Source: Paracoccus albicereus (GTDB taxonomy: Bacteria; Pseudomonadota; Alphaproteobacteria; Rhodobacterales; Rhodobacteraceae). From it: a DNA stretch of 64,000 bases. The position numbers and the translations under genes were made by a program. Location: the NCBI RefSeq assembly GCF_024359525.1, contig NZ_JAKZEU010000002.1, positions 1 through 64,000 on the forward strand, read 5' to 3'. The notes under the pieces were generated by a model. The model was given only the letters and a program-made list of their open reading frames with translations, was not told the DNA's origin and did no database searches. Each line of letters opens with the position of its first letter. Within the stretch, counting starts at the first letter, position 1. This document shows positions 52,631-62,220 of the stretch, piece by piece.

Positions 52631-54313
52631 TCAGAACTCGTAGGACGCAGAGATCTTGACGTTACGGCCCGGCTCGTTCAGTGCCGCGACGCCTTCGAAT
52701 TCCTGACCGTAGCTGGCGCGCTGGCTGTAGGTCTCATCAAGGAGGTTGCCAATCGTGCCGCGGATGGTCAGCCCATCATAGCCTGCGGGGCGATATTCGG
52801 CGAAGATGTCGACGACCTTGTAGCCTTCGAGCGTCCGCGCCTCGCCAAACCGATAGTCCACCTCTTCGTCGAAGGTGATTTGTGCTGTCGCGCCCAGCGT
52901 CATGTCGATCGCGCTCAAACTGTGGACCGCCTCGATCACAAGATTGTCGCCCAATGGGGTCGTCAGGTAGCGGCCGGCGTAGCTGTCGGCGTCGTTGCCG
53001 TCGATCTTGGAATCGACCTTCGCGTAGGCCACCCGCACGAATCCGGCGTTCCAATTGTAGCGACCGCCGATCTCAAAACCCTTCGTGTCCAGCGCCGAGG
53101 TCAAGCCGGGCGATGCGCCGAACCGGTCGGTGGTGGAATCGTAAAGCGTCCGGGCGTTCTCCACATTGGTCTGGAAGACCTTGGCGTTCAGGTCGAAAGC
53201 CCCGAATTGAGCCGTCGCTCCGATGTAGTAGTTCTCGGACGTGACCGGCTCGATCTCATCGGGATAGACCCAACCGGGATCGAACAAGAAGCTTTCGGCC
53301 AGCGCGATGCCGCCCCACACGCGCGATGCGCCGGCGCTCAGTGTGACCTGATCAGTGACGTCGTAATCACCCGCCAGGTTCACCGAGAGGCCGCTGTTAT
53401 CGTATTCGGTGCCGTCCACGCCTTCGAAGGTCTGGAAATCGTAGCGCAGGCCCGAGGTCACGCGGGCTCGATCTGCAACGTCGAACTCACCCTGCACATA
53501 GAGCCCGAGGTTGTCGGCCTTTTCCTCGGCGAAGAATTCGGTCCCGTCCTCCCCGGTGATGTCGGTCTTGTCGAGGTAGAAATCGATCCCCGCCTTGACC
53601 AAGCCCGCCTGTAGCGTGAAATCGTTCTCGATCTTGCCTGTCAGGCTGTTGCTGGTTCCGGAATAGGCGTCGGTGCGACCGGGAAGTGGTGCCGTGTAGA
53701 GGTCGGTCGCGTTGAAGGCGAGCTGCACGCGCGGGTTCCAGATCGCGTTTCCACCACCGCCAGTATAGCTCAGCACGAGGTTTTCGCGTTCAAGCGCGTA
53801 GGTGCGTGTCTCGAAGGCATCTTCCAGTCCGGCGAAATCTGCTCGTAACGGTCGCTGCGCATCATCTTCGACGCGTTCGTAGGACAACTCGACCCGGCTG
53901 CCGTCGGCACCGTTATAGGCAACCTTCGCAAGGCCGCTGACGACGTCCGTTCCCGAACCGACGATGTCGACGCCATCGCCGTCGTCGCGCACGCCCCCGT
54001 CGGCGATTTTGCCATAGGCAAGATACTCAAATCCGCCACGACGGCCAAACAATGCGAGGCTGCTCGCGATCGTGTCGCCCTGGCTTTGATATTCCGTCGA
54101 CAGGAGGCCGCCGAAACTGAGGCCGGAGGCCAGCAAATCGTCGACATCCTTCGTCTCGAACGCGATCGCGCCGGCAACGGCGCCCGGCCCCGCGTCCGCA
54201 GGCGCCACGCCCGGATCGACCCGCACGGCCTTGAGCAACTCAGGATCGACGTAGGTCGTCGCACTGTGATGGAAGATGCGGTTGTTCTGCCGAGCCTGGA
54301 TGGGGAGACCATC
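52631..54313 (-). pseudogene. TonB-dependent siderophore receptor, 5' truncated
   Basis: The coherent sequence runs from about 54313 (GLPIQARQNNRIFHHSATTY, VDPELLKAVRVDPG, part of the plug) through the barrel to the C-terminal aromatic end (NVKISASYEF). Missing are the signal peptide, TonB box and first part of the plug. Upstream there is a stop, then an oppositely oriented integrase fragment. Only internal TTG or GTG starts remain, so outer-membrane export is impossible as encoded. It would have taken up the substrate of the adjacent ABC importer. Confidence 0.85.
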
Positions 54314-54329
54314 GCAAGGCGCGCGTCAT

Positions 54330-54666
54330 GATATGGTGAGCGGAAGTCGATTGCCGCGTGGCTCGAAGACCCCCTTATGATCGGATCGGAGCATCTATGG
54401 CCGGGGCGGTTTCACGAAAGGCTGCACATCTCGACTCGGCAATATGCGCGCCTGGTCCGGGCGTGGGTCTCATCCATCGGACTGGAATCCTCGCCATACG
54501 GAACGCATTCGGTGCGGTGCACCAAGATCGCTCAGATCTACTGCAACATGGTAATCTGCGCGCGGTGCAGCTCCTGCTCGGCCACACCAAGATGGACAGC
54601 ACGGTGCGCTACCTGGGCGTCGAGCTTGAGGACGCGCTCGCCATCGCCGAAGCTGTCGACATATGA
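54330..54666 (+). pseudogene. Tyrosine integrase C-terminal fragment, frameshifted
   Basis: One frame reads ERKSIAAWLEDPLMIGSEHL, WPGRFHERLHISTRQYARLV and YGTHSVRCTKIAQIY. After a shift near 54545 the next frame continues GNLRAVQLLLGHTKMDSTVR and YLGVELEDALAIAEAVDI to TGA 54666. The pattern (H...R region, LLGHTxxxxTxxYL) is the catalytic end of a small phage-type integrase. The N-terminal half is lost at the junction with the TonB receptor. The gap to 54808 shows nothing further. Confidence 0.75.
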
Positions 54667-54808
54667 CGCTGATGGCTCAGTCGGAGGCCGGCCGAGAGCC
54701 GACGTTCGATCCGCCTGAGCCTTCGCGACCTTCGGCTCATGCGCAGCGAACGTGCGCATTCAGCCTTTCGCCTGCCTGTCGATCCTTATGTGAGTCCAGA
54801 TGGCCTCT

Positions 54809-55540
54809 TCAGCCTACACGTCGCAGGAAGCGCTGTAACCGCTCGTCCTTCGGGGCTCCGAGCACCTGCTCGGGTGTGCCCTGTTCGACGATGCGGCCGC
54901 CTTCCATGAAGAGGATGCGGTCCGCGATCTCGCGGGCGAAAGACATCTCGTGCGTCACGATCAGCATGGTTTGCAGTTGTTCGGCGACGCGGCGCATCAG
55001 GTCCAGCACCTCGCCCACCCATTCGGGGTCGAGCGCCGAGGTCGGCTCGTCGAACAGCATCAGGTCTGCGCCGATTGCCATCGCCCGGCCGATCCCGACG
55101 CGCTGCTGCTGACCGCCGGAGAGGGCGGCGGGATAGCTGTCCGCCTTGTCGGCCAGGCCGGTCTCGGCCAGGACCTCCATCGCGCGCGCCTCGGCTTCGG
55201 CCTTCGGGCGGCCCTGCACGGTGACGAGGGCTTCCATGATGTTCTGCTTCGCGGTGCGGTTCGCGAAGAGTGCGTAGTTCTGAAAAACAAAGGCGGTCGC
55301 CCGACGCAAGGCGAGGATGTCGCGTCTGCCGGCACGGGCGGCGTCGACCGCAACGCTGCCGATCTCGATAAGCCCGGCCTCGGGCCGGTCAAGGAAGTTC
55401 AGGCAGCGGAGCAAGGTCGACTTGCCGGTCCCCGAGGGGCCGATGACGACCACCCGCTCGCCATCAGCGATGTCGAGGTCGATATCGTCCAGCACCGTGG
55501 TCGTCCCGAACCGCTTGGTGAGGCCGCGAACCCTTATCAT
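54809..55540 (-). CDS. Polar amino-acid ABC transporter ATPase
   Basis: ATG 55540 overlaps the permease stop (ATGA). The 243-residue ATPase has Walker A VIGPSGTGKST, Q-loop VFQNYALFANRT, signature LSGGQQQRVGIGRAM, Walker B LMLFDEPTSALD and H-loop VTHEMSFARE. These features place it in the GlnQ/TcyN-type group. It closes the binding protein-permease-ATPase operon. Confidence 0.9.
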   Translation of the reverse strand: MIRVRGLTKRFGTTTVLDDIDLDIADGERVVVIGPSGTGKSTLLRCLNFLDRPEAGLIEIGSVAVDAARAGRRDILALRRATAFVFQNYALFANRTAKQNIMEALVTVQGRPKAEAEARAMEVLAETGLADKADSYPAALSGGQQQRVGIGRAMAIGADLMLFDEPTSALDPEWVGEVLDLMRRVAEQLQTMLIVTHEMSFAREIADRILFMEGGRIVEQGTPEQVLGAPKDERLQRFLRRVG

Positions 55541-56211
55541 CGGGCAAAGGCCCTCCCCAGCCGGATTTCGAGTTGCTTTTGCCCCTGGCTCAGGACCTCG
55601 ACGATCACCCAGTAGATCACCGCCACGACGAGGAAGGCCTCGAAGTAGAGGAAGCTGCCCGACGCCTCCTTCTGCGTGGCGCCCATCATCTCGGTGACGC
55701 CGAGGGTGAAGGCCAGCGAGGTGCTCTTGATCATGTCGATGAAGTAGTTGACCAGCGTCGGCGCCGCGATGCGGGCGGCCTGGGGCAGCACGATCCGGCG
55801 CATCATCTGCGACTGCGTCATGCCGATGGAATGCGCCGCCTCCCACTGCGAGCGATCGACGCCGGATATGGCGGCGCGGATCGCCTCGGCCATGTAGGCG
55901 GCGAAGTGCAGCGTCAGTCCCATGATCGCCGCCGTCACCCCGTTGATCTGCGTGAGGAAAGCCACGACCTGCGGCAGCCCGTAGTAGAACAGGAACAGCT
56001 GCACGAGCAGCGGCGTGCCTCGGAAGAAGCTGATGAAGAGGATCACCAGCCAGTCCAGCCCCGGCACGCGCACCACCCGTTCGACCGCGAGGAGCGAGGC
56101 GAGGATCAGCGCGCAGACCATGGCCACCACCGCCATGAACATCGTCAGCGGAACGTATCCCAGGATGACGGGCACCAGACCCAGCATGTAGTCGAGGTCG
56201 AGGGCCCGCAT
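55537..56211 (-). CDS. Polar amino-acid ABC transporter permease
   Basis: The 224-residue HisM/GlnP-type permease has about five helices, with FFRGTPLLVQLFLFYYGLPQ and the coupling loop EAAHSIGMTQSQMMRRIVLP, QAARIAAPTLVNYFI. As the only permease in the operon it probably works as a homodimer, as in TcyL/YecS cystine importers. Confidence 0.9.
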   Translation of the reverse strand: MRALDLDYMLGLVPVILGYVPLTMFMAVVAMVCALILASLLAVERVVRVPGLDWLVILFISFFRGTPLLVQLFLFYYGLPQVVAFLTQINGVTAAIMGLTLHFAAYMAEAIRAAISGVDRSQWEAAHSIGMTQSQMMRRIVLPQAARIAAPTLVNYFIDMIKSTSLAFTLGVTEMMGATQKEASGSFLYFEAFLVVAVIYWVIVEVLSQGQKQLEIRLGRAFAR

Positions 56212-56218
56212 CGTCAGG

Positions 56219-56995
56219 TCAGTCCGCTGCTGCCGTGGCGGTCGTCGTGATGTCGCTGCCGAACCACTCCTGAGAGATCGCCTTTAGCGTTCCGTCCTCG
56301 CGCAGGGCTGTCAGCGCGGCGTCCACCCGGTCGCGCAGCGCGCGCCCGTCCTCGTCATCGCGGAATGGCAGGGCGTTGCGGATCTCCGAGAAGGGCTGCC
56401 CCGCCAGTTGCAGCGGCAGCGGGCTTTCGGCGATGACCTGGGCGGAGGAGACGCGGTCCATGACGAAGGCGTCGACCCGGCCGAGGGCGACGTCCTGCTC
56501 GATGTTCGATTCGTATGTGCGGATGTCGATCTCGTCCGCGTTCGGCAGGTCCCGCAGCAACTGCTCGAAGTTCGAGCCGAGGTTTACTGCAACCGATCGA
56601 CCGGACAAGTCCTCGACCCCGGCGATGTCGTTATTGCCCTCGCGCACGACGACCTGCGCGCCGTCGATCACGTAGGGCTGGCTGAAGACGAAGGCGGCTT
56701 CGCGCTCGGGGGTGATGGTGATCTGGTTGGCGATCGTGTCGATCCTCCCCGCCTCCAGCGCGCCGATCAGGCCCGAGAAGGACATCGTCTCGAACTCGAC
56801 CTTTAGCCCCGCCTGCTCTCCGACGGCGTTCATTACGTCAACCTCGAAGCCCTGCAACTCGTCCTGGCGGACGAAGGTAAACGGGAAGTAGCCACCCGAC
56901 ATACCGACGCGCAGCGTCTCGGTGTCCTGAGCGGCGAGCGGGCTAGCAACGGCGGTCGACGCGATCCCGGCGGCGGCGATGAGCGATCTGAGCAT
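56219..56995 (-). CDS. Amino-acid (cystine-like) binding protein
   Basis: ATG 56995 with GGGAG upstream gives 258 residues with a signal peptide (SLIAAAGIASTAVASPLAAQ) and a type II SBP fold: LRVGMSGGYFPFTFV, LQGFEVDVMNAVGEQAGLKV, EFETMSFSGLIGALEAGRID and DAFVMDRVSSAQVI. Sequence features resemble the TcyJ/FliY cystine group, but specificity is not certain. It is the first gene of the operon. Confidence 0.88.
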   Translation of the reverse strand: MLRSLIAAAGIASTAVASPLAAQDTETLRVGMSGGYFPFTFVRQDELQGFEVDVMNAVGEQAGLKVEFETMSFSGLIGALEAGRIDTIANQITITPEREAAFVFSQPYVIDGAQVVVREGNNDIAGVEDLSGRSVAVNLGSNFEQLLRDLPNADEIDIRTYESNIEQDVALGRVDAFVMDRVSSAQVIAESPLPLQLAGQPFSEIRNALPFRDDEDGRALRDRVDAALTALREDGTLKAISQEWFGSDITTTATAAAD

Positions 56996-57432
56996 CTCGG
57001 GGCTCCCTTTCTCTTGGTGAGGACTGAAGGTGCTCACAAGTGCCGGGCGTTACAAGGCGCGCTCCGGAATAAGAACAGCCGTGCGAACATCTTACAGCAC
57101 GGACGGCTCGTTGTCCTCTTTGCCGCTCTGCCGCAAGACAGACGTTCCGCCTGGATTCTGAAAGGCGGTCTGGCCTCCCTCGGGGATATTCCTAGATCGG
57201 ACCGAGGTTCTAGGCGATGATCCGTCGGATCGCGCATGTCTTGCTCGATCGAGGTCGTGAGGCAGATCGGCGGGGCGGTTGCGGCTTCTAGTCTTCGCGC
57301 TGTTGATCGGTTCGGTCAGCGATTTGGAGCGGAGGTGAATCGGTTGAACTGATCGGCAGGGGCGCTTTCGGCCCAGAGCCGACATTCGTCAAATTCGTTA
57401 TTGCTGCGCCGCGCCTTCTCGGGAGCTGCCGC
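56996..57432. other. Intergenic, no gene recognised
   Basis: About 440 bp between the amino-acid transporter operon and the last gene of the putative defence operon. Short ORFs on both strands look random. This is probably a boundary between two imported segments. Confidence 0.4.
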
Positions 57433-57912
57433 TCAAAACTCACCTGCTGCAGGCCCTTCGACCCATTGGCGTTGGACACCTGCTAAGTCAGAATTTGGCC
57501 CCGTGGATAACCGCAAGAACAGCCCATATTGGTATCGAAGCTGACCACACAGCGCATGTAACTTTGCGAGATCATGCTCGTCAGCGACGGCATTGGTAGA
57601 CTTCTTCACTTCGACGACCAAAAGGTTGCGAAGATTATGCCCACGCTCATGCACAATGATATCCGGAAATACTCGATGGGCCGTCAAATCACCGTTCTCA
57701 TCCGGCATCTCAATGTCTTTCGGTTCCAGGCCTGGACCCTTGCGATTGTACTCAATATCCACACTATACAAGGGAAGTCTGGGATCCATTAGCATAGCCA
57801 ATCGCCCGCAAATTGCACGCTCACCGACATCTTGAGCCAAGATTTGACCATCCTGATTGTAGAGATCTTGTAGGCATAAGCTAATTATCTCATCCAGTTT
57901 ATAGCGATCCAA
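57433..57912 (-). CDS. PD-(D/E)XK-like protein, last gene of the TrlF operon
   Basis: The 159-residue protein carries a restriction-endonuclease-like core: VGERAICGRLAMLM (helix with Glu), RVFPDIIVHERGHNLRNLLV and VEVKKSTN. PD followed by ExK on the next strand is the PD-(D/E)XK metal site. The protein also has a helical C-terminus and no Zn finger. It starts 41 bp after the MBL gene and is probably the nucleolytic component or a nuclease-fold regulator of the system. The nuclease call is inference from motif pattern. Confidence 0.6.
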   Translation of the reverse strand: MDRYKLDEIISLCLQDLYNQDGQILAQDVGERAICGRLAMLMDPRLPLYSVDIEYNRKGPGLEPKDIEMPDENGDLTAHRVFPDIIVHERGHNLRNLLVVEVKKSTNAVADEHDLAKLHALCGQLRYQYGLFLRLSTGPNSDLAGVQRQWVEGPAAGEF

Positions 57913-57953
57913 ATCTAGCCCTCCAGAACTTGGCCGTATGAGATGCCGCCTAT

Positions 57954-59171
57954 TCAGCGTTTTCTGACTGCCATCACGATCTGATTAAATCTCCTATGAT
58001 CCACCTGATGGAAAAAGGCGGAGTGATGGGCTCGAACAGAATCGCGCACTTCATTATGAGGATGCCCATAGTTGTTCGGTCCGGCTGCAGCATAGCCCAC
58101 CCGCAACTCCGGCATCGCATTCAATACCTCATCACTATGGTTGTGGACCGACCCGTGATGTGGAACCATAAATACATTGGTGAGTCCTGAAAAGCGTCGG
58201 TAGAACTTCAGGAATCTTTGTCGACGGCGCAAACCATCGAGATGCGCGTCGCCCGTGAGCATCCACCCCCCACAATCGGCCCATTCGTGATGGGGGTGCC
58301 AATAGGGGTAGCGTCGACAAATAGATATATCTATCTCCATGATTTCCGGTGTTATAGGACCGGCGTACAGCGTCATCGAGATCAGGTTGTGATCGGCCCA
58401 AAGCGCGTCATAGCAGTTACGCAGCCTCTCCCGTACTGCCGGGTCCTTCGCTGATTGAGCGATAGCTTTCTTGTCCGTGCCTTTACCGAACTCGGCATCT
58501 AGAGCATCGTTGAAGGCCTTCATCAAAGCCGCGGATGGTTTATGGACATAGGGCACCAATGCCCAATTGAGCTGCCCGCCCGGTGTCATCACAAGGAGAG
58601 CCGCCCCTGGAAAAGCTCGCCGCATCTTTGCGGTCCCTGCGCCAGTTTGAGCAACGGAGCTAGTTTCCGGAAAAGGCACCGGTTCACCCGTCCATTTGGC
58701 GGTGCAGTCGCCATCACCGCCGCCAGCCGGAGCGTCAGGCACATCCGGGCCGTCGCCCCCTTCATCGTCACTGTCGTCGACGAAAGTGACGGTTTCAACG
58801 CCGCGGCTGCCAAACCAACCCGACAGATCGCTTACAGCCTCGACGAGCACTCCCGTCAATGCCCCGCGGGAAACATCACGCGCGATGGTTGCGACTAGGG
58901 CTTCCTCATTAAGATAAGGCAAGATCACCTCGCGGACTTTTACCTGCGACAGTAGAAGATCGACACCGTTGACGTGGTCGCTGTCGAGGTGAGAAAGAAA
59001 AAGCAGGTCGATTTCGCCGTCTCTGGCGATGGAACCGACCTCCCGCTTCAACGCATCGGCCTGATTGGAGCCGCAGTCGTACACCCAGCGTAGCGGCTTT
59101 TGACCAAGCGTCAGCTCGCCGCTATGCAAGCCGCCCTGACCAACTGCATGCTGGACCATCCTCACTTGCAT
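57954..59171 (-). CDS. ComEC-like MBL-fold hydrolase
   Basis: The 405-residue protein has a metallo-beta-lactamase core: LRWVYDCGSNQADALKREVG, the metal motif LLFLSHLDSDHVNG (HxDSDH), LTGDAHLDG and VPHHGSVHNHS. A stretch of about 100 residues rich in Asp/Gly (EGGDGPDVPDAPAGGGDGDC) is inserted in the middle. There is no signal peptide or membrane helix, unlike ComEC, so it is a cytosolic hydrolase, presumably of a phosphodiester or nucleic acid. It lies between the small ORF (37 bp) and the PD-(D/E)XK gene. Confidence 0.8.
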   Translation of the reverse strand: MQVRMVQHAVGQGGLHSGELTLGQKPLRWVYDCGSNQADALKREVGSIARDGEIDLLFLSHLDSDHVNGVDLLLSQVKVREVILPYLNEEALVATIARDVSRGALTGVLVEAVSDLSGWFGSRGVETVTFVDDSDDEGGDGPDVPDAPAGGGDGDCTAKWTGEPVPFPETSSVAQTGAGTAKMRRAFPGAALLVMTPGGQLNWALVPYVHKPSAALMKAFNDALDAEFGKGTDKKAIAQSAKDPAVRERLRNCYDALWADHNLISMTLYAGPITPEIMEIDISICRRYPYWHPHHEWADCGGWMLTGDAHLDGLRRRQRFLKFYRRFSGLTNVFMVPHHGSVHNHSDEVLNAMPELRVGYAAAGPNNYGHPHNEVRDSVRAHHSAFFHQVDHRRFNQIVMAVRKR

Positions 59172-59208
59172 CTATCGTCTCTCCTTCAAGATTTCGGTCT
59201 TAGTAGGG

Positions 59209-59466
59209 TCAAAATTCTTGACCGATCTTCAGTAGCTTGATGCCAGTCAAAGGCTTGCCCTCGCGAAATTGGTCAGCCCTTCGCTGACATTCTGCGATTT
59301 GGTTGTCGCGGCATTGCAGCGTCCCCGAACCGATCATCCATGGCGGCTCATAACAAGACCAAGGGAGAATGTCGTTGGGAGGTAGGGCGTGAAACGCTTC
59401 GGCTTCTTTAACGAATTCAAGCGCGACGGGATTTCCAAATTTGATAGATCGTCTTACGGCGCTCAA
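59209..59466 (-). CDS. Small hypothetical protein between trlF and the MBL gene
   Basis: TTG 59466 (with GGAGG just upstream) gives 85 residues: MSAVRRSIKFGNPVALEFVK, then FHALPPNDILPWSCYEPPWM and NQIAECQRRADQFREGKPL. It overlaps the 3' end of the TrlF gene by 50 bp in another frame, and ends 37 bp before the MBL gene. It has three cysteines and two tryptophan-containing turns. I recognise no family. The alternative start ATG 59337 would give a 42-residue product. Its conservation should decide whether it is real. Confidence 0.5.
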   Translation of the reverse strand: MSAVRRSIKFGNPVALEFVKEAEAFHALPPNDILPWSCYEPPWMIGSGTLQCRDNQIAECQRRADQFREGKPLTGIKLLKIGQEF

Positions 59467-62062
59467 ATGCCTCCGGGCCACCCTCCATAATGGAGATGAC
59501 GTTGGCCTGGCAGGACTTATCGTCAATATTTCTGACTGATATTGAGATTGCATCATCTCGGAAGCGGCATGTAGTAATGGTTTCGGCATCTCCAAGTACC
59601 GGGAAATTCGCGTTGTGCGTCGCGAAGATGAATTGCTGGTTCGGCTTGAGCCGACGAAGCAGTTTGACCACCTCTTCGTAAACGGTCTGGCTATCAAGAT
59701 CATCTTCTGGCTGGTCGATGAGCAGAAGATCATTCTCTTTCTGGCTAAGCAGGAAGAGCATCATCGCCGAGGCGCGCTGGCCCAGAGAATGAGACAAGAG
59801 TGCCTTGCCGTGATACGTCACTGAATAGCTGTTGGGCACCTGATAGGCGATGAGTGAGTAGAGATTTTCTATGAAGAGACTTCTGAAGTCCTGGCTCTTC
59901 CCCTTTGCGTGAGCACAAGCCTTTTCGAGGTCCTTGAAAACCTCGCCAAAATCAGAATAAGCCTCGGAAAGGTCATTGTAATATTCCTTGCGGAGATTAT
60001 TTCCTCGAAGCAATCCGTCAATGTGGACTTTAAAAGCGTTGCGGTCTCCCTTGAACGCCGCCTCTACTCTCAGTGATCCTTGCGATTCATTAATGATTTC
60101 AAGCACCGCCGCGATGAGTTTGAATTCATCGTGCCATGCATTATTCAGCAAGTTCATGGCCGTCAGAACGGCCTCAAGTCTTGTTCTTTCCTTGCCCGTC
60201 CGCTTGGCAAGCTCGGCGATTCCAGTTTCAAGCTCCTGCTTGCGCTGAGTGAAGTTGATATAGGCATTTGGCTGGATCGAGGTAACGCCCTGTTCCTGCA
60301 ACGCCTTGACCAGCTCCCGTTCGGTCTCGGCAAACTCTTCCTTCAGGCCGTCTCGCACGCCTTCAAGCTCCTGGCGCAGTTCATCTAATTCGGTGGAATT
60401 AGTCTTGATCGTGGCAGCAAGGGCCTTGGCTGTCGCAACCGTGCCTTTTAGTTCCTCCACCTTGGCCGCATAGCGTGTGAAGAAATCTGCATTCTGATCG
60501 GAGGAATGAACTTCGATCAGTTTGAAATCTTCTTCGGCCTGGTTTGCCGCATCATCAATCGTCTTGCGCCAAGCCTCAGCTGCCTCGTGAATGCCCTGAC
60601 AGTAGGTCAAGTCCTCGTTATAAATCAGTTGCTTTTCAAGCTTGTCCTTGACGCCGTGCTTGTCAAATTGCTCCAAGTTGAATTTGACATTCTCAAGTTC
60701 ATCTTCTAGCGCCTGCTTGTCCTCTGCATCGCTTCGCGCGGAATGGAAGTTCTCTATCGCCGTTTTAAGTTCGTCTGCGCGCTCCTCGATCTTTTTCCGC
60801 ACGCCCTTAAGGCTATCACCCATGAGCTTTTCGACAAGATCGTGCCCGAAGCCTTTCCCAGCAGCGGCGAGGTCCTTCTGCCCGAAGTAAAGTGGCTTGG
60901 CGATAATCGTTTCCCTAATAGAGACTCCCGGGCGCAGCACGCCATCGACATAGACATCTGGAGAGTGCCCCCAAATGCGTCTCACCTCAAAGCGACCGCC
61001 ATGCCGATCGGTCGCTTCAACAATCACCTTGCCGCCGCTTTTCAGAACATGGGGCAGGAGTTTGTCCTTGTATTCCTTGTCCTGCGCTTTGTCGCCAAAG
61101 GGGATATCCAGGGCATAACGCACGCTTTCCAGGATAGAGGATTTTCCGCTGCCCTGGATGCCGATCAGGCAGTTCAGATGCGGGGAGAAAGTAACGCGAC
61201 TGCCATCCAGCAACCCGCCTTCAAAGCGAACAGCGTTGACATGGGAATGCCCTAAGGACGGAAATTCCGACGCAACGCGGAAAGTATGATCGGTCAAGGC
61301 AAACTTTACGGCATCGAAGCCAACATCGCCCAACTTCAGATAGACCGTTCTGCCTTTGCCGATCTCGGTTATTTCTTTTGCATCAGAGCCTTCTACTTCG
61401 GCCGGATATTGATCGCCCCACCAGCCCTTGACCTTCGTGCGGCAAACGCTATCCGGTTTGTCATGGGTGCGAACCTTCTGGAAGCCCAGAGCATATTTTT
61501 GAATGAGCGGCTCAGCGGCAAGCTCGCCCATTCGGCCCCCGCTTAACTCTTTCCACAATCCACTATTAGCCTCAACGTGTGCGAATATAATGAAAAAGTC
61601 GCGGTTGTATGCTTCCAGCGTCTTCAGCGTCTCGATTAGGTCGTCGTTGCTGCGTCCGTTTTCCTGCTCGTATTGCGCGGGGACCTTGCCAGCGAATGCA
61701 ACGCCAAGAAACTGGTTGATGTAATCCTGCCCCTCGGCCAACCAAGCTTCGGAAAATACCACAAGTGTGTGAACACCGTTTGCGCCGTCCTTGACGGACA
61801 GCTCCACGCCAGGGAGCACACCGATGCCGGATTTGCGCGCCCTTTTGCGCAGTGCCTTAAATTCGTCAAGGTCAAATTTGTTGTGGTTGGTGATGACAGC
61901 AAGGCGTATTCCGGCAGCTTCAAGCGCCTCTACATAGCTGGCGACGAAACGGTCATCGTCGCCATCATAGCAAAATTCCTTATCTGCTCGAGTGTGCAGG
62001 TGAAAATCTGCCCTTAACCACTGTGCGCCATGCTCGAAAAGTTTCTGAAGAGCCTCACTCAA
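59417..62062 (-). CDS. TrlF-like PHP-SMC ATPase
   Basis: TTG 62062 (AGGA 8 nt upstream) gives 881 residues. The N-terminal PHP phosphoesterase domain has ADFHLHTRAD (HxH at 21-23), TNHNK (H60) and LPGVELSV (E87). An SMC/ABC-type ATPase follows, with Walker A LIGIQGSGKSS near residue 320, a long coiled coil (about 430-640), signature HSLGQRASAMML, Walker B LLLIDQPEDDLD and H-loop FATHNANF. This matches what is called the TrlF family of AAA-like ATPases (named from memory). It starts a minus-strand operon with the small ORF, MBL and nuclease-like genes. Confidence 0.85.
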   Translation of the reverse strand: MSEALQKLFEHGAQWLRADFHLHTRADKEFCYDGDDDRFVASYVEALEAAGIRLAVITNHNKFDLDEFKALRKRARKSGIGVLPGVELSVKDGANGVHTLVVFSEAWLAEGQDYINQFLGVAFAGKVPAQYEQENGRSNDDLIETLKTLEAYNRDFFIIFAHVEANSGLWKELSGGRMGELAAEPLIQKYALGFQKVRTHDKPDSVCRTKVKGWWGDQYPAEVEGSDAKEITEIGKGRTVYLKLGDVGFDAVKFALTDHTFRVASEFPSLGHSHVNAVRFEGGLLDGSRVTFSPHLNCLIGIQGSGKSSILESVRYALDIPFGDKAQDKEYKDKLLPHVLKSGGKVIVEATDRHGGRFEVRRIWGHSPDVYVDGVLRPGVSIRETIIAKPLYFGQKDLAAAGKGFGHDLVEKLMGDSLKGVRKKIEERADELKTAIENFHSARSDAEDKQALEDELENVKFNLEQFDKHGVKDKLEKQLIYNEDLTYCQGIHEAAEAWRKTIDDAANQAEEDFKLIEVHSSDQNADFFTRYAAKVEELKGTVATAKALAATIKTNSTELDELRQELEGVRDGLKEEFAETERELVKALQEQGVTSIQPNAYINFTQRKQELETGIAELAKRTGKERTRLEAVLTAMNLLNNAWHDEFKLIAAVLEIINESQGSLRVEAAFKGDRNAFKVHIDGLLRGNNLRKEYYNDLSEAYSDFGEVFKDLEKACAHAKGKSQDFRSLFIENLYSLIAYQVPNSYSVTYHGKALLSHSLGQRASAMMLFLLSQKENDLLLIDQPEDDLDSQTVYEEVVKLLRRLKPNQQFIFATHNANFPVLGDAETITTCRFRDDAISISVRNIDDKSCQANVISIMEGGPEAFERRKTIYQIWKSRRA

Positions 62063-62220
62063 TCTTAAAATCCTGTGATAAAGCCATTTTCTGACAATGA
62101 AATCACGCAATGAGGGGTTGTGTAAAGTCAGAAGCCGACTGGTCCGAGGATGTCCAGCGCGGCGCGCGGGCGGCGACAGCATGACACGTCATGAGGTGCA
62201 ACAGCGACTGTGTCTGAGCT

